Shown here in pieces: positions 17,770 to 26,598 of a stretch of DNA of 64,000 nucleotides. How positions within the stretch are numbered: the stretch's first letter is position 1; every line of letters begins with the position of its first letter. The notes under the pieces were generated by a model, which was not told the origin of the DNA, did not search any database, and was given only the letters and a program-made list of their open reading frames with translations. The stretch comes from Alphaproteobacteria bacterium (GTDB taxonomy: Bacteria > Pseudomonadota > Alphaproteobacteria > Micropepsales > Micropepsaceae): NCBI GenBank assembly GCA_025924715.1, contig JAICHV010000003.1, positions 1 to 64,000 on the forward strand, given 5' to 3'. The position numbers were made by a program, and so were the translations under genes.

Positions 17770-19314
17770 TCACTCGGGTGGGGCGGCGGGGATATCGGCC
17801 ATCGGCCGGACGGGCGGCAATCTCAATCTCTCCTGGAACAGGGAAATTCCATGCTGCCAGACCTTTTCCAGTTCGGCTCGGAGGCGGTGACCGCAGAGCC
17901 AAATGCCCAAGAGCCAGCCGACGCCACCGGCAGCCGCGCAAACCGGAAATTGCACCATAGGAGGCGCATGTCCCAGAACGGGTGTCGTCATCAACAAGAC
18001 CGGCATGGCGAGGGTGGCCAGGGTGACCGCCACCGAGTGCCAACACACCGTCATCAGTTCGCGGCGCGGCATCACGGCATAAGGCCAAACCGCCCGCCAA
18101 TAAAACGGCACGGCCAGGAAACTGGGGAACACCACCCCCAAGACGGCATACCAGATTCCGTAAGGCGCCAGCAGGAGGGCAGCGGCGAGCCGCAGACACA
18201 TCATCACCACTTCGATCGAGAAGATGGACTGGACCCGGCCTAGGGCGGTCAAGACACGTGCATTGACGATGCATAGCGTTATGGCCATCGCCGCCAGGCA
18301 GATCAGGCGAAACAGCGGCGCCGCCGCCACCCAGTTGGGCCCATACAAAAGATAAAACATCGGCTCGGCCAGCAGCGCCATAAGGGCATAGGCCGGCCAT
18401 AAGGCGCCGGTGAGATTTTCCAAGGTGGTGAGAAACAGCGCGCCCAATTCCGCCGGCTTATCCTTGGCGCGGGCGATCGCGACATAAACCACCTGCATAA
18501 CCGGAAACGTCAGTCCGCTGCTGACATAGCTGCTCATGCTCTGGGCCCGGTCATAAAGTCCGAGCGGCGCAAAGCCCAGCAAGCGTCCGAAGATCGCGGT
18601 GACCGACTGAGCCGAGATTTGCCCGACAAGCGCCGTGCAGGTTGTAAAAAACCCGAAATGGAAAATCCGGCCCCAGCCCGAAAACACCGGCAGGCAAAAT
18701 ACGGCTTTGGGGCGCGCCGCCGTGCGCAAAGCCAGCAGCAGCGCCATCTGTACGAATTGCGCCCAGGCCAGGCTGTAGAAGCTGAAGCCGCGCCAAGCCA
18801 GCAGGATCGCGGTCGCGCTTCCGGCAAGGGTGGCGATCAGCGACATCATTTGCAGGCTGGCGAATGCCAGTTCGCGCTCCATCGTCACCAGAGCGCCCAA
18901 TCCGAATGGCATCAGCAAATAGGTCAAGGTCGCGATGCCGATCAATCCGACGAGGCGCGGCTCATGAAAGAACGCGGCGATCGCGCCGCGCCCGAACCAC
19001 AGAGCGGCGGCACAGGCCAGTGAGATGCATAGCATCACTGCGAAGACGCGGCCGATGCCGCGGGGCGTGATCTCGCCGCTGCGGATCAGATAGTCCCCTG
19101 CCCCAAAATCGCGCAGGGTCGCGGACAGGAAGATCGCCGCCTGGGCAACGCCCCAAACACCCATTTCCGCCGGCGTCATCAGCCGCGACAAGACCATCGA
19201 CGTGGCGATCTGGATGGCGAAGACGCCATAGGTGCCGGCCAGGGATGCGAATACGGAGCGCCGCAGAGTCACCGCAGGCCACTCCGGCCTGGTGGCTTTT
19301 CTTCGGGCTGCCAT
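17770..19314 (-). CDS. Oligosaccharide flippase (Wzx/MATE-like), first copy
   Basis: 514 aa from ATG 19314; the track's extension to 19533 is Arg-rich, non-hydrophobic and overlaps the divergent promoter region, so it is left out. About twelve to fourteen transmembrane helices; the opening SVFASLAGTYGVFAIQIATS and LSRLMTPAEMGVWG are typical of polysaccharide biosynthesis flippases that move lipid-linked repeat units across the inner membrane. Head-to-head with a second flippase at 19558, each with its own EcfG-type promoter. No good ribosome site is visible before 19314. Confidence 0.85.
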   Translation of the reverse strand: MAARRKATRPEWPAVTLRRSVFASLAGTYGVFAIQIATSMVLSRLMTPAEMGVWGVAQAAIFLSATLRDFGAGDYLIRSGEITPRGIGRVFAVMLCISLACAAALWFGRGAIAAFFHEPRLVGLIGIATLTYLLMPFGLGALVTMERELAFASLQMMSLIATLAGSATAILLAWRGFSFYSLAWAQFVQMALLLALRTAARPKAVFCLPVFSGWGRIFHFGFFTTCTALVGQISAQSVTAIFGRLLGFAPLGLYDRAQSMSSYVSSGLTFPVMQVVYVAIARAKDKPAELGALFLTTLENLTGALWPAYALMALLAEPMFYLLYGPNWVAAAPLFRLICLAAMAITLCIVNARVLTALGRVQSIFSIEVVMMCLRLAAALLLAPYGIWYAVLGVVFPSFLAVPFYWRAVWPYAVMPRRELMTVCWHSVAVTLATLAMPVLLMTTPVLGHAPPMVQFPVCAAAGGVGWLLGIWLCGHRLRAELEKVWQHGISLFQERLRLPPVRPMADIPAAPPE

Positions 19315-19443
19315 GTCGAGACTGACAGATATTCCGGCCTTGCGGCTGCGTTGCGCTGGTTTACCGTCATGCCTCACGACAGGGCTTATATGTCCGGGAG
19401 CAACCCGGACGGCGATTGCCACCCGTCCCCCGGCGGCCTCTCC

Positions 19444-19468
19444 AACGCTTATTCCCGAAAATAGTTCC
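19444..19468 (-). promoter_or_regulatory. EcfG-type general stress promoter (flippase 1)
   Basis: Minus strand GGAAC (19468-19464), 16 bases, CGTT (19447-19444): exact match to the alphaproteobacterial EcfG consensus GGAAC-N16/17-CGTT. It lies about 130 bases upstream of the 19314 start codon. Confidence 0.75.
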
Positions 19469-19496
19469 CGGTTTACGCAGCCTTGGCGCCGGCACC

Positions 19497-19522
19497 GGAA
19501 CCTGAAGGTTCCTTTCCGCGTT
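19497..19522 (+). promoter_or_regulatory. EcfG-type general stress promoter (flippase 2)
   Basis: Plus strand GGAAC (19497-19501), 17 bases, CGTT (19519-19522): exact consensus match, about 36 bases before ATG 19558, giving a short leader. Back-to-back with the minus-strand site 30 bases away. Confidence 0.8.
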
Positions 19523-19557
19523 GCGAAACGCAAGCTCTTCTCGTCGATCGATACGTC

Positions 19558-21087
19558 ATGGACCTCATGTCATCATCCGGGGCGGGCCCGGGGCGGCAGA
19601 TGCTGCGCGGCTCCGCCTGGATGATTGCGCTGCGCTGGTCGCTGCGGCTCTTGGGGGTGATCAGCACCTTTATTCTGGTCCATCTTCTCAGGCCCGAGGA
19701 TTTCGGGGTTGTCGCCATGGCGATGCTGTTTGTGGGCCTGGTGGAAGCCTTGGCCGACACCGGCGAACGCCTCGCCTTGTTGCGCCTTCCCGCGCCCGAG
19801 CGGCGGCATTACGACACCGCCTGGACTTTGCAGCTTGGCGTCGGCGTGACGGTGGCGGCGGCGATCTTCCTGTTGGCGCCGCTGACGGCCGCCTATTTTC
19901 ACGATTCCCGCGCCATTCTGGCGACCCGCTGCCTTTCCTTGCGCGCCTTGCTGGGCGGCTTGGAAAATATCGGCTCGGTGGATTTCCGCCGCGACCTTCG
20001 TTTCGGCTCGCTGTTCAATCTCAACCTGCAAGCCAAAGCCGTCTCGCTGATCGTGACCTTGGGACTGGCCCTGATACTGAGGAACTATTGGGCCCTCATC
20101 GCCGGTATTATCGCCAGCCAGGCGGCGCTCACCGCGCTGAGCTATGTCCTGCATCCCTACCGGCCGCGGCTATGCTGGTCGGGCGGCAAGGAGTTGTTCG
20201 GCTTTTCCGCCTGGACCTTGCTGCGCACGACCGCCCTTTACGTCGCGGGCCAGGTGGATCAATTCGCGGTCGGCAGCTTCGCCAATGCGGCGGCCATGGG
20301 CCGCTATGCCGTGGCGGCGGACGTCGCCGCCAGCCCGACCGCGGAAATCAATGAGCCGATGGTGGCGGTACTCTACCCGGTGATGTCGCGGATCTCCGGC
20401 GATCCTGCCGCCTTGCGCCGTCTTTATCTGCGGGTGCTGGCCTGGTCTGCCCTGATCTGCACCGCCACCGGCACCGGCGTCGCCCTGGTCGCGGCCGATT
20501 ATGCCGCCGTCATCCTGGGCAGGAACTGGCAAGGCTTGGAAGGCCTGATCCAATGGCTGGCGATCGCGGCAGCCCTGACGGGGCTGTCGAGCGGCGCCGA
20601 TACGACCTTTGATTCGCTCGGTCAGCCCCAGCGCAGCGCGCGGCTGCATTGGCTGCGGCTCGGCCTCTTGACCGTCAGTACCATGGCAGCGGCGCTGTGG
20701 TGGCACAGCCTGATCGCCGTGGCGGCGGCGCGCATGCTGGTCGCGCTGGGGTTTTTGGTCGTGCTGCTTTTGGCCATCGGCCGGGTCACCGCGCTCGGTT
20801 GGCGGGACTATGGCGCGGTGCTGTGGCGCCCCCTCGCGGCCGCGATGGTGATGAGCGCGGCCATTGCCGGTTTTGATCACATCACCACATGGAGCGGACT
20901 GCCCCGGCTTGCGATCTCGGTTCCGCTGGGCGCCGCTTTTTATATCGGCACCTTGCTGGGCCTGTGGCGCGCCTGTGGGAAGCCGGCCGGACCGGAAGGC
21001 GACCTGCTGAACCTGCTCAAGTCGCCCCTGACGCGCAAGGCTGCGGTTCCCGCGGTGCCCGTCACGACCGAATGCGAGCCGGGCTGA
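19558..21087 (+). CDS. Oligosaccharide flippase (Wzx/MATE-like), second copy
   Basis: 509 aa from ATG 19558 (ATG 19567 is also possible); the upstream part of the track ORF overlaps the promoter. Multi-pass membrane protein with RGSAWMIALRWSLRLLG and LLRPEDFGVVAMAML, the typical first helices of the lipopolysaccharide/EPS flippase family, and a second membrane half with a long basic C-terminal tail. Only general similarity to its divergent neighbour is visible, so this looks like two specificities rather than a recent duplication. Likely substrate: an undecaprenyl-linked exopolysaccharide unit. Confidence 0.85.
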   Translation: MDLMSSSGAGPGRQMLRGSAWMIALRWSLRLLGVISTFILVHLLRPEDFGVVAMAMLFVGLVEALADTGERLALLRLPAPERRHYDTAWTLQLGVGVTVAAAIFLLAPLTAAYFHDSRAILATRCLSLRALLGGLENIGSVDFRRDLRFGSLFNLNLQAKAVSLIVTLGLALILRNYWALIAGIIASQAALTALSYVLHPYRPRLCWSGGKELFGFSAWTLLRTTALYVAGQVDQFAVGSFANAAAMGRYAVAADVAASPTAEINEPMVAVLYPVMSRISGDPAALRRLYLRVLAWSALICTATGTGVALVAADYAAVILGRNWQGLEGLIQWLAIAAALTGLSSGADTTFDSLGQPQRSARLHWLRLGLLTVSTMAAALWWHSLIAVAAARMLVALGFLVVLLLAIGRVTALGWRDYGAVLWRPLAAAMVMSAAIAGFDHITTWSGLPRLAISVPLGAAFYIGTLLGLWRACGKPAGPEGDLLNLLKSPLTRKAAVPAVPVTTECEPG

Positions 21088-21491
21088 CTCATCGTCCTCA
21101 CGCGCAGGCGCCATCCGCGCGCACGCCCACCATCGGCATCGTCCCCGCGCAATTGTAATCGCCGTTGACGCCGCGCGATCGCGTGATGTTCGCGAAACGC
21201 GATTTTCGATGCCGCGCATGACGCGATATGCCGACGCGATGGATGTCAATCGCGCTTCCAATCTCAGCGTTTTGGAAATTCAATTTGCGATCCGACTGTA
21301 CCGTCTTGTAATCGCCAATGACTCAAAAAACGCCGCCCGCGATATTTCTTAAGAAAGCGTGCAATTTTTCACGACAGCCGGAACGGTTTCTGAATCGCTG
21401 GCTTTACAGGCAGACCCATGGGGGCAGTTGGAAGGTGGGTTTTCATTTTGGACGTCGACGCATTCTTCAAGGGCACTAGGAGTTTTCAAAA
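21088..21491. other. 404-base intergenic region with CGCGAT cluster
   Basis: No convincing gene. Between about 21165 and 21260 the hexamer CGCGAT or its near variants recurs about five times (for example AACGCGAT, GACGCGAT twice), with ATG-rich spacers. The last 40 bases carry the ribosome site TAGGAG for EpsB. I could not fix a promoter: one GGAAC is present but lacks a -10 partner at the right distance. The short ORF at 21359-21541 looks like a chance frame. Confidence 0.4.
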
Positions 21492-22973
21492 ATGGTGGTC
21501 ATGCCGCGGGATCCCGCCAGGGGTTTACAGCACTGCGATAACTGGAACTCGAAGCCAACGCGATTCTCGAACATACCCGACGCTGTCGCCATTCTTTTTC
21601 TGCTCGACCTGGTCTGCTTGAGCCTGACCTATGCGGCGGTGCTCTATCCCATCCAAACCCGGCTCGATATCTGGAACCACACGCAGCTGGCGGTTCTCAC
21701 TTGCCTACAGACCGCGACCAGCCTGCTGCTGCTCTACGCCGCCGGCAGCTATCGCCGCGACGGTTTGGTACGGTTCTCAACCGCGATGATTCCGCTGGGT
21801 CTCGCCCTAGGATGCAGCGTCGCCCTGATGGTGCCGGTGATGCATGTCGCGCTGGGCGCGATCTATCCGGACCTGCTGATCTATCGCAGCATCAGCCGCA
21901 GCGCCACCTTGGCGCTGCTGGGCAGCGGGATCACCTTGGCCGCCGGCATCGGCGTGCGGCTGGCGTTTTTCGCGATGTCCCGCCGCGGCTGGTTTCAACG
22001 CAAGATCCTGGTGATCGGCACGTCCGAAAAGGCGCGCTATATTTTCGACATGCTGTCGGATGAAAAATACCGCGGCTTCTCCGATCTCAGCTTTCTGTCC
22101 GAAACCGTGCTGGGCGGGCAAGAGATCGCGCCGGAAGTTCCGGAGGAAAAGATCATCAAGGCGGGCGATCGTTCGCTGTTTGAGATCGCCTCGGAATTGC
22201 GCGTGGACGGGATCGTGGTGGCGGCGGAGAACGACGCCCTGCTTCTGGATCCGCTGCTCACCTGCAAGACCGTCGGCTTGCCGGTTCTGGAGTTCAACAG
22301 CTTTATCGAGCGCGAAACCGGCCGTGTCGATCTCAGATGGGTGGATCTGTCCTGGCTGGTCTATTCGCATGGCTTCGAAATCCGGGTGATGGACATCTTC
22401 CTCAAGCGGCTGACCGATCTGGTGGTGGCCTCGATCATGCTGTGGGCAGCGCTTCCGGTGCTGCTGATGTCGGCGCTCGCCATCCGCCTGGAAGGCAAGG
22501 GCCCGATCTTCTATCGCCAAACCCGCGTCACCCGCGGTGGCCGCACCTTCGAGCTTTACAAGCTTCGTACCATGCGGGTCGATGCCGAGCGGCATGGCGC
22601 GCAATGGGCGGCGGAACGCGACCCGCGCATCACCAAAGTGGGCAATGTCCTGCGCCGCTTCCGGCTGGACGAGATTCCCCAATTGATCAACGTGCTCAGG
22701 GGCGACATGTCGCTGGTCGGTCCGCGCCCCGAACGTCCGGTCTTCGTCGCCCAGCTTTCCGAGCAGATCGTGATGTATGGCCTGCGCCATAACGTCAAGG
22801 CTGGGATTACCGGATGGGCGCAGCTCAACTACCCTTACGGCGCCTCGGTGGAAGATGCCCGCCGCAAGCTGGAATACGATCTTTTCTACATGAAGCATTT
22901 CAACGTTCTGCGCGATCTGGCCATCCTGCTGCAGACCTGCCGCATCGTCTTGTGGCCCGAGGGCGTGCGCTGA
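21492..22973 (+). CDS. Undecaprenyl-phosphate sugar phosphotransferase, XrtA system (EpsB-type, TIGR03013-like)
   Basis: 493 aa, ATG 21492 with AGGAG about 10 bases upstream. N-terminal half: four membrane helices then a Rossmann-like domain (RKILVIGTSEKARYIFDML). C-terminal half: bacterial sugar transferase domain with a further membrane helix (KRLTDLVVASIMLW), KLRTMRVDAE, RRFRLDEIPQLINVL and GDMSLVGPRPE, the signature of enzymes that put the first sugar-phosphate on undecaprenyl phosphate. It starts the exopolysaccharide repeat unit. The next glycosyltransferase begins two bases after its stop. Confidence 0.92.
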   Translation: MVVMPRDPARGLQHCDNWNSKPTRFSNIPDAVAILFLLDLVCLSLTYAAVLYPIQTRLDIWNHTQLAVLTCLQTATSLLLLYAAGSYRRDGLVRFSTAMIPLGLALGCSVALMVPVMHVALGAIYPDLLIYRSISRSATLALLGSGITLAAGIGVRLAFFAMSRRGWFQRKILVIGTSEKARYIFDMLSDEKYRGFSDLSFLSETVLGGQEIAPEVPEEKIIKAGDRSLFEIASELRVDGIVVAAENDALLLDPLLTCKTVGLPVLEFNSFIERETGRVDLRWVDLSWLVYSHGFEIRVMDIFLKRLTDLVVASIMLWAALPVLLMSALAIRLEGKGPIFYRQTRVTRGGRTFELYKLRTMRVDAERHGAQWAAERDPRITKVGNVLRRFRLDEIPQLINVLRGDMSLVGPRPERPVFVAQLSEQIVMYGLRHNVKAGITGWAQLNYPYGASVEDARRKLEYDLFYMKHFNVLRDLAILLQTCRIVLWPEGVR

Positions 22974-22975
22974 AG

Positions 22976-24154
22976 GTGACAACCTTGCGAATTCTCTATC
23001 TGCACCGCACCCGCGCGGGCGACGGCCAGTCGGTCCATATCGACGAGCTGATCGAAGCCTTTCGCCAGGAAGGCCATAGCGTCGAAGTGATCGGGCCCAA
23101 ACGCATCGATGCCATGAAAAGTGGGCTGGAGCGCAGCCTGCTGCCGCCGGCGCTTTACGAATTCGCGGAATTGGGATTCAGCGGCGTGGAATTTTTCCGG
23201 CTGCTGGCCGCCGCCCGCCGTTTCCGGCCCGATGTGATCTACCAGCGCGCGAATCTGCACATGCTCTCAGGCGTCTGGCTGTCGCGCCTGTTGCGGCTGC
23301 CGCTGTTCGTGGAAGTCAACGCCCCGCTGGCGCAGGAGCGCCGGCGCTTCGGCAATCTGGTCTGGCCGAAGCTCGCGACATGGAGCGAAAACACCCTCTG
23401 GCGCCGCGCCACCCGCGTGTTGCCTGTCACCGCCGTGTTGGGAGAGATGGTTGCCGCGAGCGGCGTGCCGCAGGCCCGCATCAGCGTGGTCGCCAATGGG
23501 GTGGATACCGATCGCTTCGCGATATGCGACCGGGATGCGGCCAAGGCGGCGCTGGGATTGGACGGCAAGCTGGTTCTGGGTTTTGTCGGCTATGTGCGCG
23601 CCTGGCACGGCTTGGAACAGGTCCTGGACCTGCTGGTCGAAGATCCCGGGTTGGCCCAGGCACATCTGATCGTGATCGGCGATGGGCCGGCGCTGGCGCC
23701 TTTGGCCGAGCGCGCGGCGCGGCTGGGCGTGGCGGACCGCATTCATCTGGCCGGCATCATCGCACGCGAGCAGATTGCCGGCCATGCCGCCGCTTTCGAC
23801 ATCGCCCTGCAGCCGGAGGTGACGCCCTATGCCAGTCCCCTCAAGCTGTTCGAGTATATGGCGCTGGGCCATGCCATCGTCGCGCCCGATATGGCCAATA
23901 TCCGTGAAGTCCTCACGAACGGCGATGATGCCCTGCTCTTTGCGCCCGGCGACCGGCAGGCTTTTGCCGCGGCCGTGGCGCGTCTGGCCGCCGACCCGCA
24001 ATTGCGCCAGCGGCTGAGCGCGGGCGCGCGGGACAATATCGAGCGCAATGGCCGAACCTGGCGCGGCAATGCCCGTCATGTCGCAGCGTTGGCGAGATCG
24101 CTGCTGGAAAGACAGGGCAACACCGCGCCCCTCGTCGCTCCCAGCGAAGCTTAA
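22976..24154 (+). CDS. Glycosyltransferase family 4
   Basis: 392 aa. The track ORF begins inside the sugar transferase; the likely start is GTG 22976 (or TTG 22985), just after the upstream stop. GT-B fold: N-terminal ILYLHRTRAGDGQSVHIDEL, linker motif VANGVDTDRF, and C-terminal EVTPYASPLKLFEYMALGHAIVAPD, the donor-sugar site with the E-x7-E pattern. Probably adds the second sugar to the lipid-linked intermediate made by the preceding enzyme. Its stop overlaps that of the convergent GT2 gene within a single TTAA. Confidence 0.88.
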   Translation: MTTLRILYLHRTRAGDGQSVHIDELIEAFRQEGHSVEVIGPKRIDAMKSGLERSLLPPALYEFAELGFSGVEFFRLLAAARRFRPDVIYQRANLHMLSGVWLSRLLRLPLFVEVNAPLAQERRRFGNLVWPKLATWSENTLWRRATRVLPVTAVLGEMVAASGVPQARISVVANGVDTDRFAICDRDAAKAALGLDGKLVLGFVGYVRAWHGLEQVLDLLVEDPGLAQAHLIVIGDGPALAPLAERAARLGVADRIHLAGIIAREQIAGHAAAFDIALQPEVTPYASPLKLFEYMALGHAIVAPDMANIREVLTNGDDALLFAPGDRQAFAAAVARLAADPQLRQRLSAGARDNIERNGRTWRGNARHVAALARSLLERQGNTAPLVAPSEA

Positions 24155-25110
24155 TTGGTCAGTGGCGCGAGCGCGCTGCGCCGCCGCTGCTTCAGCCAGC
24201 GTCCCGGCGGACCGGCGGCCGCCAAATGATAGACATTGCGCCAAGGCCGATTGCGCAAGGCGATGGCATGCAGGATCAGGCCCGCCCCGGTCTCGAGCCG
24301 GCCGCGGGCATAAATGGTGCGTCCGATCCGTCCCAGCCTTTCGCCTTTGATGGCGCGGCGCTCGGCGGCGCTGAGCCGCGGCCCCAAAGCGGCCAGGTGC
24401 CGCATCACCATCGGCCAAGTATAGTCGAGTTCATCATCGACGCGCAGATTGGAAAGACCGGCGGGCCGGATATGCACCCGCACCAGGCTTTCATCGGCGA
24501 AATCGATGGCGCCGTCCAGGGCAAGACGAATCCACATATCCTGGTCTTCGCCCACCTTCAGCCTGGTATCGAAACCGCCCAGCGCGACCAGGCGCGCGCG
24601 GGCTGCAATCACCGTGGGGGTGGCGACGAAATTTGAAGCCAGCAAGGCGCGCCATGCTTGATCGCCCCGGCGCGGCGCCGCGTCCGCGAAAGTGTCGCCC
24701 CGATCAACCCCGTCCGGACCGATTTCATTGCTGCGGCAATAGCTGAAAACGAGGTCTTGCCCATGGTGCAGCGGCATCTGCCGGGCGAGTTTGTCCGGCA
24801 GCCATTCATCGTCGGCGTCCAAGAAAGCGATCCAGGGCGAGCCGGCCACCCGGATCCCGGCATTGCGGGCCGCGGCAGCGCCTTGATGATGCTGCTGCAA
24901 CAACCGAACGCCGAAAGCGGCGGCAATCTCAGCCGTCGAATCGGTGCTGCCATCATCCACCACGATGATCTCGGCGGCCGGCAGGGTTTGCGCCAATACC
25001 GAGAGCAGCGCCCGTTCGAGGGTGGCAGCGGCGTCAAAGGCGGGGATCACCACACTGACGTCCAAAGAAGGATCAGCGCCCAAGGGCGGAGCGGGTGCGG
25101 CTATGGGCAT
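24151..25110 (-). CDS. Glycosyltransferase family 2
   Basis: 319 aa, ATG 25110. Classic GT-A start: VSVVIPAFDAAATLERALLSVL, then VDDGSTDSTAE (about 51-61), the DxD in FLDADDEWLP (about 96) and a C-terminal acceptor region with GEDQDMWIRLA. Cytoplasmic; no membrane segment. Convergent with the GT4 gene. An imperfect EcfG-like match on the minus strand (GGAAC-N16-GGTT, 25296-25272) lies about 160 bases upstream, sharing bases with the exact plus-strand site, so the divergent region may serve both directions. Confidence 0.9.
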   Translation of the reverse strand: MPIAAPAPPLGADPSLDVSVVIPAFDAAATLERALLSVLAQTLPAAEIIVVDDGSTDSTAEIAAAFGVRLLQQHHQGAAAARNAGIRVAGSPWIAFLDADDEWLPDKLARQMPLHHGQDLVFSYCRSNEIGPDGVDRGDTFADAAPRRGDQAWRALLASNFVATPTVIAARARLVALGGFDTRLKVGEDQDMWIRLALDGAIDFADESLVRVHIRPAGLSNLRVDDELDYTWPMVMRHLAALGPRLSAAERRAIKGERLGRIGRTIYARGRLETGAGLILHAIALRNRPWRNVYHLAAAGPPGRWLKQRRRSALAPLTN

Positions 25111-25269
25111 GGGTTTTGATGTCCGGCTGTGGGGGATCGCTACGCATCATGTCCGATCCCGATGGCATGGTCGCCGCCCTTCCGCTCCGACCGTACGAAC
25201 CATGCGGCCATGTCTTCGAAAGCGACAGAAAGTCCCTGCAACAGTGTTATCCAAGTTGACGACAGGAGG

Positions 25270-25294
25270 GGAACCAGCTCAGGCGCGCAGCGTT
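25270..25294 (+). promoter_or_regulatory. EcfG-type general stress promoter (acetyltransferase/glycosyltransferase operon)
   Basis: GGAAC (25270-25274), 16 bases, CGTT (25291-25294): exact consensus match. The site is also two-fold symmetric (GGAAC-N17-GTTCC), giving a one-mismatch version on the minus strand toward the GT2 gene. The plus-strand gene begins at 25423, leaving a leader of about 120 bases. Confidence 0.7.
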
Positions 25295-25340
25295 CCTCGA
25301 CAGGATCTTAAAAAAATGCAGGGCGCTCCCGGCTCGCTCT

Positions 25341-25484
25341 TTATGAATCGTCTTCGGCAGGCAGGACAGCCGGCGCCACGCCAGGCGGATCCCGGCGGTA
25401 CCGGCCCGCCAGGAAATGGCCAATGAATCCGGACGCGACCAGCGAGATCAACACCCAAACCAGCAGGGCTTTCAGGATCCACAT
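25341..25484 (-). CDS. Candidate 47-aa single-pass membrane protein
   Basis: From an ATG at 25484 the minus strand reads MWILKALLVWVLISLVAS and continues into one strong transmembrane helix and a basic Gly/Arg tail, ending in an acidic Asp-Asp-Ser. That profile looks like a real small membrane protein. The ribosome site is weak (GCGGG about 6-8 bases upstream). It overlaps the first 60 bases of the acetyltransferase ORF on the other strand, so either that gene starts later or the two are antisense. I cannot decide from sequence alone. Confidence 0.45.
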   Translation of the reverse strand: MWILKALLVWVLISLVASGFIGHFLAGRYRRDPPGVAPAVLPAEDDS

Positions 25485-26598
25485 TCGGCCCGCTTTATCC
25501 GATTTCCGCAAACAAAGCGACACAGAGTTGCCATCTATCGGACAAACCGCTGCCGCAGAGCCCCGGGTCGCGCTTGTGCCCCTGGAGCGGGGCTTGGCGG
25601 AAGCCGGGGAACTTTTTGCCCAACATCCCAGTGCCGAGATGAGTGCGGGCTGGTTCCGCAGCCTGGCAGCCACCACACTGGCCCCGGGCGAAAGCGCTGT
25701 TCTGGCCCTGCTTTTCACCGGCACGGTGGCGCGCGCCGGCTTGCCGCTTGTCCGCACGCCGGCGGGAACTTTACGCGGCCTGACCGCTCTTTATACCACC
25801 CGCTTCGGCGTCGCGGCACGAACCGCGTCCGACGCGGCGCAGTTGGGGCGCGGCATGGGCGGAGCCGTGGCAGGCGTCCTGCGCCTCGACTGCTGGGACG
25901 CCGATTGCGCGGCGTCGAACGCTTTTTTGGAGGGGTTGAAAAGCAGCGGACTTGCCGTGGCGCATTACCGGCACTTCGCCAATTGGCGCCAGAGGGTGGA
26001 GGATTTCCCCTCTTATTGGGCGTCGCGCCCCAGCCGCCTGAGAGAGACGGTGCGGCGCAAAAACGCCAAGGCGCAAGCGGTGGGCCTGGAATTTTTTTGT
26101 GTGGAGTCTCCCGGCGATATCGCCGCCGAAACGCCGCGGTATCTGCGGCTCTATGCCGATTGCGGCAAGGTCGCCGAGCCCGACCCGGATTTTCTTCCCA
26201 CCATGATGCGAAATCTTGGCGCGGAAGGATCGCTCCGGCTGGGATTCCTGATTGTCCGGGGCGAGACCGCCGCGGCGCAAATCTGGTTGGTCCGCCACGG
26301 GCGCGCGACCATCTTCAAGCTGGCCCACCACCCCCGCTTTATCGGCCTATCGGCGGGAACTCTTTTGACCCATCGAATGTTCACTCACCTGCTGTCGCGC
26401 GACGGGATTACCGCGGTCGATTTCGGACGCGGCAATGATGGATATAAACGCGATTGGCTCGACGCCTGCGGTTTTCGGGAAGGGATTATTGCTTGCAGTC
26501 CGACCAGCGTGGTGGGTTTGTACCATTTCGCCACGAATATTTTGCCGACCTGGGCCGGACAGATTCTGCGCCGGTCGCGACCGCCGCTGCCGCAGTGA
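25423..26598 (+). CDS. GNAT/FemAB-like acetyltransferase (Acetyltransf_6 type)
   Basis: 391 aa as called. ATG 25423 has AGGA about nine bases upstream, but the first ~35 residues are unlike the family and overlap a minus-strand candidate gene, so a later start is possible. The conserved part from about residue 185 includes WRQRVEDFPSYWASRPSRLR, RRKNAKAQAVG and VDFGRGNDGYKRDW, which match the BioF2-like acyltransferase fold common in exopolysaccharide loci. Likely transfers an acyl group to a sugar or peptide acceptor; the substrate is unknown. Its stop overlaps the next GTG start (GTGA). Confidence 0.75.
   Translation: MNPDATSEINTQTSRAFRIHIRPALSDFRKQSDTELPSIGQTAAAEPRVALVPLERGLAEAGELFAQHPSAEMSAGWFRSLAATTLAPGESAVLALLFTGTVARAGLPLVRTPAGTLRGLTALYTTRFGVAARTASDAAQLGRGMGGAVAGVLRLDCWDADCAASNAFLEGLKSSGLAVAHYRHFANWRQRVEDFPSYWASRPSRLRETVRRKNAKAQAVGLEFFCVESPGDIAAETPRYLRLYADCGKVAEPDPDFLPTMMRNLGAEGSLRLGFLIVRGETAAAQIWLVRHGRATIFKLAHHPRFIGLSAGTLLTHRMFTHLLSRDGITAVDFGRGNDGYKRDWLDACGFREGIIACSPTSVVGLYHFATNILPTWAGQILRRSRPPLPQ

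Noticed and set aside
24944-25426. 160-aa plus ORF, ending in an ATGA overlap with the acetyltransferase
   Set aside because: Low-complexity, antisense to the GT2 N-terminus and crosses the EcfG promoter; a short 25316-25426 piece is possible but not supported.
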